Of a stretch of 64,000 nucleotides of DNA, positions 7,300 through 15,268 are shown one piece after another (within the stretch, counting starts at the first letter, position 1; each line of letters starts with the position of its first letter). The stretch comes from Arthrobacter sp. efr-133-TYG-118 (lineage in GTDB: Bacteria > Actinomycetota > Actinomycetes > Actinomycetales > Micrococcaceae), in NCBI RefSeq assembly GCF_030209755.1, contig NZ_JARVRH010000022.1, forward strand, positions 117,886 to 181,885, given 5' to 3'. The translations under genes were made by a program, and so were the position numbers. The notes under the pieces are model-generated. The model was not told where the DNA came from and did not search any database. It worked only from the letters and a program-made list of their open reading frames with translations.

Positions 7300-7396
7300 C
7301 CGCCGTCGTTCTCATGGTGGGCTGGCTAGACTTGCCAAGATCGCCGCTCCGCACCGGGACGGCGGGAATCTTCAGAATCCAGAGAAAGGCCCGTGG

Positions 7397-8356
7397 TTGG
7401 CTCAGGGCAGCAGTTCCCACTATCAGATCCTCCGGGTCCCCGTCACCGCGACGGACAAGGAGATCAAAGTGGCCTACCGGAAGGCCGCAAGGAACGCCCA
7501 CCCGGACCATGGCGGGGATCCTGAGGTCTTTCGACAGGTCACGCTCGCGTACGAGACCCTGATTGATCCCAAACGACGCGCGGAGTACGACCGCCGCTAT
7601 GCGGGCCGTGCTCCGGGCGGGGCGAACCCCTTCGCAACGCAAAGACCGGACTACGGCCGGTCCGGCTCTCCCGGAGAGGAAACCCGCACCACCGCCGGGG
7701 TCCATCGGCCGAATGCCCCGCGCAACACGGCCGGCGACGCTCCCGTCTATGTGCCGCCCTTCGATGATCCGCGCGAGGTCCCCCTGCTCTCCAAAGGCGA
7801 AGCCGCGCTGCAGATCCACGGGATTCCCCGGAAGCGTGGAATCTTCGGCGCCGAAGCCCGCATTCAGCGCGAAATGCGGACAGTCCAGCTCATCAGCCGC
7901 CAGATCCTGCCTGCCATCCCCTCGGCGCGGCTCGTCAACGGGCTCCGCTCCCCTTCGGACGACAGCCACATCGATCACGCCCTGCTTGCCGGCTACCGCC
8001 TGGCGCTCATCGGCTCCATGCTGCTACCCAAGGGCGCCTATGCCTGGGACGGGGTGGCGCTCAAACACGGCGGGCGTTCGGTGCCACCGCCGCAGCTCGA
8101 GCTGATCGTTCGCCACATGCAGGAGATCTTTCCGGAGCTGAATGTGACAGGCTGGGTAGTTGTCCACAGCCCGGACGGCAACCCGCACGAGCCGGTCATC
8201 GACCACTACCGGCGCACGGACGGCGACTTCGGTTCGGTGCAAATCGTTAACGCCTCCGGGCTGTCCCGCGGCCTCAAGCAGTTCCTGAGTTCGGGTCCCG
8301 TGCCCAACACCGTGGTTGTCCCGGTCCTGGCCCGGCTGCTTCGCGGCATGCACTGA
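7397..8356 (+). CDS. J-domain (DnaJ N-terminal) protein with unknown C-terminal region
   Basis: The 319-residue protein starts with a J-domain (residues about 7-70) that carries the HPD tripeptide at 35-37 and the helix YRKAARNAHPD. It should stimulate a DnaK-type chaperone ATPase. There is no Gly/Phe-rich region, zinc finger or classical DnaJ substrate domain. A short basic linker (70-130) leads to an unrelated region of about 190 residues ending in PVPNTVVVPVLARLLRGMH. The start is TTG 7397, preceded by AGAGAAAGG seven bases upstream; a GTG four bases earlier is out of frame. Such stand-alone J-domain proteins next to trmL are common in Arthrobacter relatives, but a client is unknown. Confidence 0.82.
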   Translation: MAQGSSSHYQILRVPVTATDKEIKVAYRKAARNAHPDHGGDPEVFRQVTLAYETLIDPKRRAEYDRRYAGRAPGGANPFATQRPDYGRSGSPGEETRTTAGVHRPNAPRNTAGDAPVYVPPFDDPREVPLLSKGEAALQIHGIPRKRGIFGAEARIQREMRTVQLISRQILPAIPSARLVNGLRSPSDDSHIDHALLAGYRLALIGSMLLPKGAYAWDGVALKHGGRSVPPPQLELIVRHMQEIFPELNVTGWVVVHSPDGNPHEPVIDHYRRTDGDFGSVQIVNASGLSRGLKQFLSSGPVPNTVVVPVLARLLRGMH

Positions 8357-8400
8357 GCCTGCGGGAACAACCCTGTATTTTCGCTGGCTAGGATTGATAC

Positions 8401-8868
8401 GTGTTCCGCATCCTCTTCCACACCCCTGAAATCCCGGGCAACACGGGAAACGCCATCCGGCTCGCCGCCATCACCGGCGCTGAGCTCCACCTCGTGGAGC
8501 CGTTGGGCTTCGACTTCTCCGACGCGAAGCTGCGCCGGGCGGGACTCGACTACCACGATCTCGCGGTGGTCACGGTGCACAAGGACATCGAGGCTGCGTG
8601 GGCGGCTTTGCAGCCCGAGCGCGTCTTCGCCTTCACGTCCGACGGCGAATCCTCCTATACGGACATTGCCTACGAGGAAGGCGACGTATTGCTGTTCGGT
8701 CCCGAGTCCGTCGGGCTTCCGGACTGGCTGAAACAGGACCCTCATGTCACGGCGCGCGTCCGGCTCCCCATGCTGCCGTCCCTCCGCTCGCTGAACCTTG
8801 CCAATGCCGCCTCCATTGCGGTGTACGAGGCCTGGCGCCAACACGGTTTTGCCGGGGCAAAGCTCTAG
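8401..8868 (+). CDS. trmL: tRNA (cytidine/uridine-34 2'-O)-methyltransferase TrmL
   Basis: The 155-residue SPOUT-class methyltransferase modifies the wobble base ribose of tRNA-Leu isoacceptors with S-adenosylmethionine. The N-terminus RILFHTPEIPGNTGNAIRL, the central GPESVGLP and the C-terminal knot motif LNLANAASIAVYEAW are all present, and the length is exactly that of the family. The start is GTG 8401, with AGGA eight bases upstream. It lies 44 bp after the J-domain gene on the same strand and may be co-transcribed with it. Confidence 0.94.
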   Translation: MFRILFHTPEIPGNTGNAIRLAAITGAELHLVEPLGFDFSDAKLRRAGLDYHDLAVVTVHKDIEAAWAALQPERVFAFTSDGESSYTDIAYEEGDVLLFGPESVGLPDWLKQDPHVTARVRLPMLPSLRSLNLANAASIAVYEAWRQHGFAGAKL

Positions 8869-9063
8869 CGGGCCCAGGGCCGCCAGATATCCGCAAGGTC
8901 ACCTCTGCGGCTCACCCATCCAAAACGCCCCCTGCGCCGAATACCCTTTGCAGGCACCAACAGCCTGGGCAGGCAGTTGGCCTGCGAAGCAAGGGGCCGG
9001 TGAAGCGACGGGCCTGTCGAGCGACGGCCGCGGAAGGGGAGCAGGTGACTACTCTCAAGACCC

Positions 9064-9082
9064 GCAGTACTTCCGGTACTGC
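9064..9082. promoter_or_regulatory. Inverted repeat upstream of sigK
   Basis: GCAGTAC (9064-9070) and GTACTGC (9076-9082) form a perfect 7-bp inverted repeat around TTCCG, 32 bp upstream of the sigK ATG. It may be an operator or a leader hairpin. The 245-bp gap after trmL otherwise shows nothing recognisable. Confidence 0.35.
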
Positions 9083-9113
9083 CGGGGTCACCGACAACCT
9101 ATGCTGGACGGTG

Positions 9114-9710
9114 ATGGATACACCGAATGTGCGAGGCCCCGAGGCCCCCGGCCTGATAGCCGGCTCCAATGCGCAGCTTGCGGAATTGCTGGGATTGATG
9201 GCCGACGGCGACCGGGCCGCCTTCAGCGAGTTCTACCGGCTCACCGCTCGTCGCGTCTTCGGCATGGCCAAGCGCGTCTTGGTGGATGCGGGCCTGAGCG
9301 AAGATACAACCCAGGAAGTCTTCATCCAGGTCTGGCAGAACGCAACCAAATTCAACCCCGAGGCAGGCAGCCCGCTCGCGTGGCTCATGACCATCACCCA
9401 CCGGCGCGCGATCGACCGTGTCCGCTCGGCCCAGTCCGCAACGGACCGCGAAGCGAAGTATGGTGCGGCGAGCCAACTCCTTGACCACGATTCAGTGGAA
9501 GAAGAAGCCAACAGCCGGCTTGAGGCCGAGGCCGTCACCCGTTGCCTCGGCACCCTGACGGAAACGCAATTGGAATCCGTGCGGCTCGCCTACTATGGCG
9601 GGCTCACCTACCGGGAGGTCGCCGAACAACTCGGTGCAGCGATTCCGACCATCAAATCCCGCATCCGCGATGGACTTCTCCGACTCAAGACTTGCCTGGG
9701 GGTGAGCTGA
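9114..9710 (+). CDS. sigK: ECF RNA polymerase sigma factor SigK
   Basis: The 198-residue ECF sigma factor has region 2 at residues about 38-105 (FSEFYRLTARRVFG, DTTQEVFIQVWQNA, HRRAIDRVRS) and region 4 at about 143-192 (LTETQLESVRLAYYGGLTYREVAEQLG, PTIKSRIRDGLLRLK). It would be held inactive by the anti-sigma factor encoded one base downstream. I chose ATG 9114, because the frame stays open much further upstream without a plausible signal. The Shine-Dalgarno region is weak (GGACGG). The SigK assignment rests on similarity in sequence pattern and on the RskA-type partner. In mycobacteria this pair controls secreted antigen and redox genes, but the local regulon is unknown. Confidence 0.9.
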   Translation: MDTPNVRGPEAPGLIAGSNAQLAELLGLMADGDRAAFSEFYRLTARRVFGMAKRVLVDAGLSEDTTQEVFIQVWQNATKFNPEAGSPLAWLMTITHRRAIDRVRSAQSATDREAKYGAASQLLDHDSVEEEANSRLEAEAVTRCLGTLTETQLESVRLAYYGGLTYREVAEQLGAAIPTIKSRIRDGLLRLKTCLGVS

Positions 9711-9711
9711 C

Positions 9712-10590
9712 ATGACCGAACACGATGACAACAAGCAGAATGCCGGAAAGGAAGGCCACCGCGGGATGTTCGCCAGCGATATAGCCACTGATCTTGCTGA
9801 AGGCCGCGTCCTGGAGCTTGCCGAGATCTATGCGCTCGACGCCTTGAGCGACGCCGAGAGAGCGGAAATCGACAACTACATTGCCACCGCGCCCGAACGC
9901 TCAGCGTTCCTCGAGCGGGTCAGGCAGTCACGCGAGACTCTCGCCACCTCTTTCGCCGACGAGGCGGAGCCGCGGCCTGGACTGTTGGAGGACATTCTGC
10001 GGCAGCTCCCGCAACAACCACGCATTGCACAAACCGGCACAGCGTCCGCACCTTCTTCCGTTCCCGAAGTGCCGGCCGGCCCCGCACTGCACGCAACCCC
10101 CGACGTCGTTGACCTCGCCGCGGCCCGGAACCGACGGGATCGCCGACGCTTCGGCGGCGTCCGTGGCTGGGTGGCAGCCGCTGCGGCGGCAGCGGTAATT
10201 GCGCTTGGCGGTGTTGGCGTGGGCGTCTACGTGGCCGGGCAGAACGATCCCGTGAACCAAGTGCTGCAGGCCGCCGATGTCCGGCAAGCCACCGTCAACG
10301 TCAACGGCGGCGGCACTGCCACCGTGTCCATCTCCAGCTCGAAGAACGCTGTGGTGGTCCGTATGAACGGAGTTCCCGCTCCCCCGGCCGGCAAGGTCTA
10401 TCAGATGTGGCTCATTCCCAAGGACGGGTCCGACCCTGTATCCCAGGGACTCATGGACGCCCAGGCCTTGAGCCACCCGGCGGTTGTCTCCGGTATCACC
10501 AGCGCGGCGGCCATCGGCATCACGGTTGAACCCGTGGGCGGCTCCAAGAAGCCGACACTCCCGACGGTCGCTGCAGCGCCCCTCACGTAA
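9712..10590 (+). CDS. rskA: Anti-sigma-K factor RskA
   Basis: The 292-residue single-pass membrane protein has an N-terminal anti-sigma domain (about residues 34-85), a linker rich in Pro/Ala, one transmembrane helix at about 152-175 after a basic stop (RNRRDRRRF) and an extracytoplasmic RskA C-terminal domain (about 180-285, with AGKVYQMWLIPKDG). It binds SigK in the cytoplasm and releases it after regulated intramembrane proteolysis. The ATG at 9712 follows the sigK stop by one base, so translation is coupled and stoichiometry is likely maintained. Confidence 0.92.
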   Translation: MTEHDDNKQNAGKEGHRGMFASDIATDLAEGRVLELAEIYALDALSDAERAEIDNYIATAPERSAFLERVRQSRETLATSFADEAEPRPGLLEDILRQLPQQPRIAQTGTASAPSSVPEVPAGPALHATPDVVDLAAARNRRDRRRFGGVRGWVAAAAAAAVIALGGVGVGVYVAGQNDPVNQVLQAADVRQATVNVNGGGTATVSISSSKNAVVVRMNGVPAPPAGKVYQMWLIPKDGSDPVSQGLMDAQALSHPAVVSGITSAAAIGITVEPVGGSKKPTLPTVAAAPLT

Positions 10591-10632
10591 AGCGAGGAGC
10601 GCTGCCCGGACGTAGGCTCTTGGTGACGGGGC

Positions 10633-10663
10633 TTGACCTTGACGTAACGTCAACTTCTACGCT
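10633..10663 (+). promoter_or_regulatory. MerR-type promoter and operator
   Basis: TTGACC (10633-10638) and TACGCT (10658-10663) are separated by 19 bp, the over-long spacing typical of MerR-controlled promoters. The spacer holds a palindrome, TTGACGT and ACGTCAA around one A (10639-10653). Transcription would start near 10670, which is the first base of the MerR gene's ATG, so the mRNA is probably leaderless. Confidence 0.75.
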
Positions 10664-10669
10664 GGATGC

Positions 10670-11431
10670 ATGAAGCAGGACAAGGCAGATACCTGGACCA
10701 TTTCCGAACTGGCCAAGGCCAGCAAGGTTTCCTCGCGAACCTTGCGCCACTATGACCAACTCGGACTATTGGAGCCTGTCCGCACGGGACACAACGGCTA
10801 CCGGTACTACGGCCAGCCTGAGCTGCTGCGCCTTCAGCGGATCCTTCTGCTTCGTGAACTTGGCCTTGGGCTCGAGACCATCGGCGAAGTTCTGGATGGC
10901 CAGGCCGATCCTGTGGAGGCACTTGCCGTGCACAGGAACTGGCTGCTGGCCGAGCGCGACCGGCTGGACCGGATGTCCCGGACGGTCGACGCCACGATCG
11001 CAGCACTACGTCAAGGAGAAACCATGACCGCGGAGAACATCTTCAAGGATTTCGACAACAACCCCTACGAAGCCGAGGCGCGCGAGCGCTGGGGCGATCG
11101 GGCCGTCGACGAGAGCAAAGCACGACACTCGGCGATGACAACGGCCCAAAAACAGGCCTTCATGGAGGAGTACGCGGCGCTGAACGAGGATCTCGCCCGC
11201 TGCTTCGACGCCGCCCTTCCTGCAGACCACCCGGACGTCCAGGCAGCCGTCGGCCGGCATTACAAGTGGATCTGCGCCAGTTGGACGCCCAACGCTGAAT
11301 CCTATGTAGGCCTGGGCCAGATGTATGTGGACGACCCGCGGTTCACCGCCAATTACGACAAGGTCCGGGTCGGCCTGGCGTCCTACCTGTTCGAAGGCAT
11401 CAAGGTCTACGCGGCAGAAAAGCTCAGTTAG
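10670..11431 (+). CDS. MerR-family regulator with TipAS ligand-binding domain
   Basis: The 253-residue protein has a MerR winged helix at residues about 9-75 (TISELAKASKVSSRTLRHYDQLGLLEP), a dimerising helix at about 85-115 and a TipAS/antibiotic-recognition domain at about 130-250. TipA-class regulators bind thiopeptide or other multi-ring compounds and switch on efflux or resistance genes. ATG 10670 follows the MerR-type promoter with almost no leader. No resistance gene sits next to it, so it appears to regulate itself and distant targets. A strong hairpin at 11455-11504 ends the transcript and is shared with the convergent gntP. Confidence 0.9.
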   Translation: MKQDKADTWTISELAKASKVSSRTLRHYDQLGLLEPVRTGHNGYRYYGQPELLRLQRILLLRELGLGLETIGEVLDGQADPVEALAVHRNWLLAERDRLDRMSRTVDATIAALRQGETMTAENIFKDFDNNPYEAEARERWGDRAVDESKARHSAMTTAQKQAFMEEYAALNEDLARCFDAALPADHPDVQAAVGRHYKWICASWTPNAESYVGLGQMYVDDPRFTANYDKVRVGLASYLFEGIKVYAAEKLS

Positions 11432-11454
11432 TTAGGGCATACCTCAAGAAAAGC

Positions 11455-11504
11455 ACGACGGCGGCCCGTTCCCACTGGAAACAAAGGGGACGGGCCGCCG
11501 TCGT
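11455..11504. terminator. Bidirectional terminator between the MerR gene and gntP
   Basis: A 15-bp perfect stem, ACGACGGCGGCCCGT (11455-11469) with its complement at 11490-11504, closes a loop of about 20 bases between two convergent genes. Confidence 0.85.
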
Positions 11505-11525
11505 ACTGACTGCCAAGCAGCCCCG

Positions 11526-12899
11526 CTAGATGATCAGCGAGAGCACCATGATAAAGCCGAAGCCGACCACCGAGATGAGCGTCTCCATCACCGACCACGT
11601 CTTGAATGTCTGCCCCACTGTGAGGCCGAAGAGTTCCTTCACGAGCCAGAATCCGGCGTCGTTGACGTGGGACAGGAAGAGCGAGCCGGCACCGATGGCC
11701 AAAGCAAGGAGTGCGGCGTGTGTCGGGCTCAGGCTGCTCGCCAACGGAGCCACAATGCCCGCAGCCGTCACAGTGGCAACTGTCGCCGAGCCCGTGGCCA
11801 GGCGAAGCGCCACAGCCACAATGAAGCCCAGGACCAGCACCGACATATTGGCGCCCTCGGCCCATTTCTTGACCGCATCACCGACGCCGGCGCCGATAAG
11901 GGTCTGCTTGAAGCCGCCGCCTGCACCCACGATCAACAGGATCGCGGCAATCGGTCCGAGGCTGTCGCCGAGCTTGGCCGTGATCTTGCTACCCGTGAAG
12001 CCGACGGCGTAGCCGAAGGTCACCATGGCGGCGAGCACGGCCAGGGTCATCGCCACGAGGGGCTGGCCCACGAAGTCCAGGACGGTGCGGATCATGGGGG
12101 CATGGGCCGCGTCGGGCCAGACAATGTCGGCCACGGCCTTCAGGAGCATGAGCACCACCGGGAAAATGATGGTCAACAAGGTGACGAGGAAGCTGGGCTG
12201 ACGCTTGACTTCGCTGAGGTCGACGGCGTGCTTGGTGTCGACGCCGCCGGCCACCGCAGGAGCGTCAACTGGAACCCAGCGCGCAGCCAAACGGGAAAAC
12301 AGCGGGCCACAAATGATGACCGTGGGGACGGCCACCAGGAGCCCCAATGCCAGAGTGGTGCCCAGTTCAGCCTTCACGGCGCTGATGGCGATGAGTGGCC
12401 CGGGGTGCGGCGGGACCAGGCCGTGCAGCACGGACAAACCCGCGAGCGCAGGAATGGCAATGCGCATGAGTTTCATCTGCGAGCGCTGGGTGACCAGGAC
12501 GATCACCGGAAGCAGCAGGACGAGGCCGATCTCAAAGAACATCGGGAGGCCGATGATGACCGCAACCAAGGTGATCATCCAGACCACCTTGTTGCCGCTG
12601 GCTTTCTCCAGCAAAGTGTCCACCACGCGGTTTGCGCCGCCGGAATCCGCCAAGAGCTTGCCCAGCATGGCGCCGAGCGCAATCAGGATGCCGACCTCTT
12701 TAAGGACGCCTCCCACGCCGTCCTCGAAGTTGCTGACGACCTTGGCCAGTTCCACTCCGGAGGCCAGGCCAACGAAGGCCGATCCGAGTACCAGGGAAAG
12801 GAAGGGGTGGACCTTGAATTTGGCGATCAGCAGGACGATCAGCGCAATGCCGATAGCCGCGACCACAAGAAGTTGGGTATCGTGCCCGGTCCAGTTCAC
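11526..12899 (-). CDS. gntP: Gluconate:H+ symporter (GntP family)
   Basis: The 457-residue integral membrane protein has about twelve to fourteen hydrophobic segments and the family motifs FFEIGLVLLLPVI, HGLVPPHPGPL and the C-terminal LSHVNDAGFWLVKELFGL. It imports gluconate, which the adjacent kinase phosphorylates for the pentose phosphate or Entner-Doudoroff route. The GTG start at 12899 overlaps the TGA of gntK by 4 bases (GTGA), so the two are translationally coupled. A bidirectional terminator follows the stop. Confidence 0.94.
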   Translation of the reverse strand: MNWTGHDTQLLVVAAIGIALIVLLIAKFKVHPFLSLVLGSAFVGLASGVELAKVVSNFEDGVGGVLKEVGILIALGAMLGKLLADSGGANRVVDTLLEKASGNKVVWMITLVAVIIGLPMFFEIGLVLLLPVIVLVTQRSQMKLMRIAIPALAGLSVLHGLVPPHPGPLIAISAVKAELGTTLALGLLVAVPTVIICGPLFSRLAARWVPVDAPAVAGGVDTKHAVDLSEVKRQPSFLVTLLTIIFPVVLMLLKAVADIVWPDAAHAPMIRTVLDFVGQPLVAMTLAVLAAMVTFGYAVGFTGSKITAKLGDSLGPIAAILLIVGAGGGFKQTLIGAGVGDAVKKWAEGANMSVLVLGFIVAVALRLATGSATVATVTAAGIVAPLASSLSPTHAALLALAIGAGSLFLSHVNDAGFWLVKELFGLTVGQTFKTWSVMETLISVVGFGFIMVLSLII

Positions 12900-13441
12900 G
12901 CTGCGCCACCGACCGCGTGGGCGGTCTGCGCCTCAAGGCCGAGACGTTCGATGACTTCCTCTGCTTCTTCAGCCGGAGAAGCGGAGACACACAGCGAGAT
13001 GTGGTTCTCCTCCTCCGTGGGCGCCTCCAGTGCATCGAACTGGGATTCCAGCAGCGAGGCAGGCATGAAGTGCCCGTGACGCGAAGCCAGCCGGTCGGAA
13101 ATCTTGTCCTTGCTCCCCTGGAGGAAGACGAATACGACGCCCTCGCCGCGCAGGACATCCCGGTAGCGCTTCTTCAAGGCCGAGCACGTGATGATGCCCG
13201 GCTTTCCTGCTGCGGTACGCTCCTTGATCCAATCGGCAATGATGTCCAGCCAGGGCCAACGGTCCTCATCGCTGAGTGCGTGCCCTGCCTGCATCTTTGC
13301 CACGTTCGCTTCGGGGTGCAGGTCGTCGCCTTCGGCGAGATCCCAACCCAGCCGGCCGGCCAATACGCCAGCCACTGTCGATTTACCGGAACCGGAGACA
13401 CCCATGATCACCAATACCGGCTGTTGTGCAGTCTTCGCCAT
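12896..13441 (-). CDS. gntK: Gluconokinase
   Basis: The 181-residue P-loop kinase makes 6-phosphogluconate from gluconate and ATP. The Walker A motif MGVSGSGKST is near residues 13-22, followed by the substrate region EGDDLHPEANVAKM and the CSALKKRYRDVLR motif. Length and motifs match the small GntK type. I prefer ATG 13441; a TTG one codon upstream is also possible, and GAGGAAGG precedes both. It is the first gene of a two-gene gluconate operon. No GntR-type repressor is adjacent. An AT-rich palindrome (13461-13475) lies directly upstream. Confidence 0.94.
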   Translation of the reverse strand: MAKTAQQPVLVIMGVSGSGKSTVAGVLAGRLGWDLAEGDDLHPEANVAKMQAGHALSDEDRWPWLDIIADWIKERTAAGKPGIITCSALKKRYRDVLRGEGVVFVFLQGSKDKISDRLASRHGHFMPASLLESQFDALEAPTEEENHISLCVSASPAEEAEEVIERLGLEAQTAHAVGGAA

Positions 13442-13460
13442 CAAAGTCTGCCTTCCTCAA

Positions 13461-13475
13461 TTAAATATGATTTAA
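13461..13475. promoter_or_regulatory. AT-rich palindrome upstream of gntK
   Basis: TTAAAT (13461-13466) and ATTTAA (13470-13475) form a perfect inverted repeat around ATG, about 20 bp upstream of the gntK start in a short AT-rich spacer. It could be an operator or just a promoter -10 region. Confidence 0.3.
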
Positions 13476-13515
13476 ACGAGACTAAGCATATGACACAGGT
13501 TACACATCAGCAATT

Positions 13516-14295
13516 TCAGAAACCGGCGATGGTTTGGGAACCGTTGACTTCCACCACATGGAACGCCTCGGCGCTGCGTCCTTCCGGCATGCCGGCGCGC
13601 GAGGCATTGTGCCGGAGCATGCCTCGGACAGCCCGTTCCATGCCCGACAGATCGGGGTGCTGGCTCGCGTGGATCCGGATGGCAGCCAGTTTCGCGTCGA
13701 TGTGGTCGGTGACATCCACGAAATAGTTCTCACGGGTTTCGGGACCGGCGAAGAGCCACAGCCAGGGGAGTTTGAAGGCCTCCAGGCCGGCTCCCGCAAG
13801 TTCCGGGTAGGCGAAGGGGTTCTCCACGGCCGGGTACACCGCCCGGGTCACGATCTCCCCCACTGCGAGGTGGTCGGGATGGCTCTTCTGGATCCTGTCC
13901 CAATTGCGTTCCGGGTGCATGGCAAGGACGACGTCGGGGCGGATTTCGCGGATGAGTCTCACCACTTGCTTGATGACCCCGTGCGTCGGTTCCAGGTAGC
14001 CATCGCGCTCATGGAGGTAGTGCACATCCGTGACGCCGACGAGGGCAGCGGCTTGTCTCTGCTCCTCTGCGCGCATGGAAATGATCTCTTCGCGGTGGGC
14101 AGGATCGAAACCTCCGGCGTCGCCGTCGGTCATGACGCAGTAGCTGACCGCGACGCCGGCAGCGGTCCAAGCGGCGATGGCGCCGGCTGCGCCGAAGTCG
14201 ATGTCGTCCGGGTGGGCGGTAAAACAAAGCACCCGCTCAACGCGCTCCCTGGAGGCGTTGAACGGGCTCTTTGCTGACGTAGCGTCAGAAGACAA
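13516..14295 (-). CDS. PIG-L family deacetylase
   Basis: The 259-residue zinc-dependent LmbE/MshB-type hydrolase removes acetyl groups from GlcNAc-type conjugates. The metal-binding AHPDD motif is at residues 27-31 and the second site HPDHLAVGEIV is in the middle, with an intact MHPERNWDR segment. It starts with TTG 14295, preceded by GGAAAGG, and follows etfA by only 5 bases, so it belongs to the etfB-etfA operon. The substrate is unknown. MshB and Mca of the mycothiol pathway are relatives, but operon position alone does not establish such a role. Confidence 0.86.
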   Translation of the reverse strand: MSSDATSAKSPFNASRERVERVLCFTAHPDDIDFGAAGAIAAWTAAGVAVSYCVMTDGDAGGFDPAHREEIISMRAEEQRQAAALVGVTDVHYLHERDGYLEPTHGVIKQVVRLIREIRPDVVLAMHPERNWDRIQKSHPDHLAVGEIVTRAVYPAVENPFAYPELAGAGLEAFKLPWLWLFAGPETRENYFVDVTDHIDAKLAAIRIHASQHPDLSGMERAVRGMLRHNASRAGMPEGRSAEAFHVVEVNGSQTIAGF

Positions 14296-14300
14296 AGGGA

Positions 14301-15254
14301 TCAGCCTTTCCGCTTTTTGATCTCTTCGGTGGCCTGCGGAACAACCTTGAAGAGGTCACCGATGATGCCGAAGTCCGCGATTTCGAAGATCGGCGATTCA
14401 GCATCCTTGTTGATCGCGACGATGACCTTGGAGGTCTGCATCCCGGCCTTCTGCTGGATCGCTCCGGAGATGCCGGCCGAAATGTAGAGCTGCGGGGACA
14501 CGGTCTTGCCCGTCTGGCCGACCTGGTAGTCATGGCCGATCCAGCCTGCATCCGTGGCGGCACGGGAAGCCCCGAGTGCACCGCCCAGCGCGTCGGCCAG
14601 TTCTTCCAAAGGACCGAAGTCGCCGTCGACGCCGCGTCCGCCGGCAACCACGATCCGGGCTTCAGTGAGCTCAGGACGGCCGCTGGCCGGCTTTTCCGCA
14701 CGGCCGGTGACCCGTGCTGCATTCGCGGTGGCATCGGCCGGGATATCGATAGTGACAGCTTCGGGCGTACTTGCCGCGGCCGGGGCCTCGACGTCGACAC
14801 TGTTCGGCTTGACCGTGAGCACGGCGACGGCGGTGCGCGCCTTGGCCGTGGTGGTGTATGAGCCCGCCAGGACCGATTTGTGGGCCGTGCCGTCGGCGTC
14901 TACGCCTACGACATCGGTGATGACGCCTGCGTTGAGCTTCACGCCAAGACGGGCCGCGATTTCCTTGCCGTCGGCTGTGTTCTCCAGCAGGACGGTCCGG
15001 GCTCCGGAGGCTGCAACTGCCGCGGCAAGATATGCCGCTTTCGGCGCAACCAGGTAGTCGTCCAGGTCCGTAGCGGACGGGCGGTAAAGAGCCGAGGCTC
15101 CTTGCGCACCCAGGGCGGCCGCGACGTCGTCGTGCAGTTCGCCGTTGAAGGCGACCACCGCCTCCCCGAGGGAACGTGCGATCGTCAGGAGTTCCAGGCT
15201 GCTCTTCTTGAGCGTCGCGCCCGGGTTGTCAATGAATACAAGTGCTTTTGCCAT
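14301..15254 (-). CDS. etfA: Electron transfer flavoprotein alpha subunit (copy 1)
   Basis: The 317-residue FAD-binding subunit forms a heterodimer with EtfB and passes electrons from acyl-CoA dehydrogenases to an ETF:quinone oxidoreductase. The C-terminal FAD signature (GASRAATDAGWIG, QVGQTGKTVSPQLYISAGISGA, INKDAESPIFEIADFGIIGD) is complete. The residue after GAIQ, usually a His that contacts FAD, is Gln here (GAIQQKAGMQ), whereas the second EtfA in this window keeps His. The start is ATG 15254 with AGAGGA upstream. It lies 14 bases after etfB and 5 bases before the PIG-L gene. Confidence 0.94.
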   Translation of the reverse strand: MAKALVFIDNPGATLKKSSLELLTIARSLGEAVVAFNGELHDDVAAALGAQGASALYRPSATDLDDYLVAPKAAYLAAAVAASGARTVLLENTADGKEIAARLGVKLNAGVITDVVGVDADGTAHKSVLAGSYTTTAKARTAVAVLTVKPNSVDVEAPAAASTPEAVTIDIPADATANAARVTGRAEKPASGRPELTEARIVVAGGRGVDGDFGPLEELADALGGALGASRAATDAGWIGHDYQVGQTGKTVSPQLYISAGISGAIQQKAGMQTSKVIVAINKDAESPIFEIADFGIIGDLFKVVPQATEEIKKRKG

Positions 15255-15268
15255 GTGTCGGAATCCTC

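Noticed and set aside
11667..13079. 470-codon plus-strand frame opposite gntP/gntK
   Set aside because: Composition is His/Asp/Gln-rich and low-complexity; the opposite strand encodes clear gluconate genes with overlapping ends.
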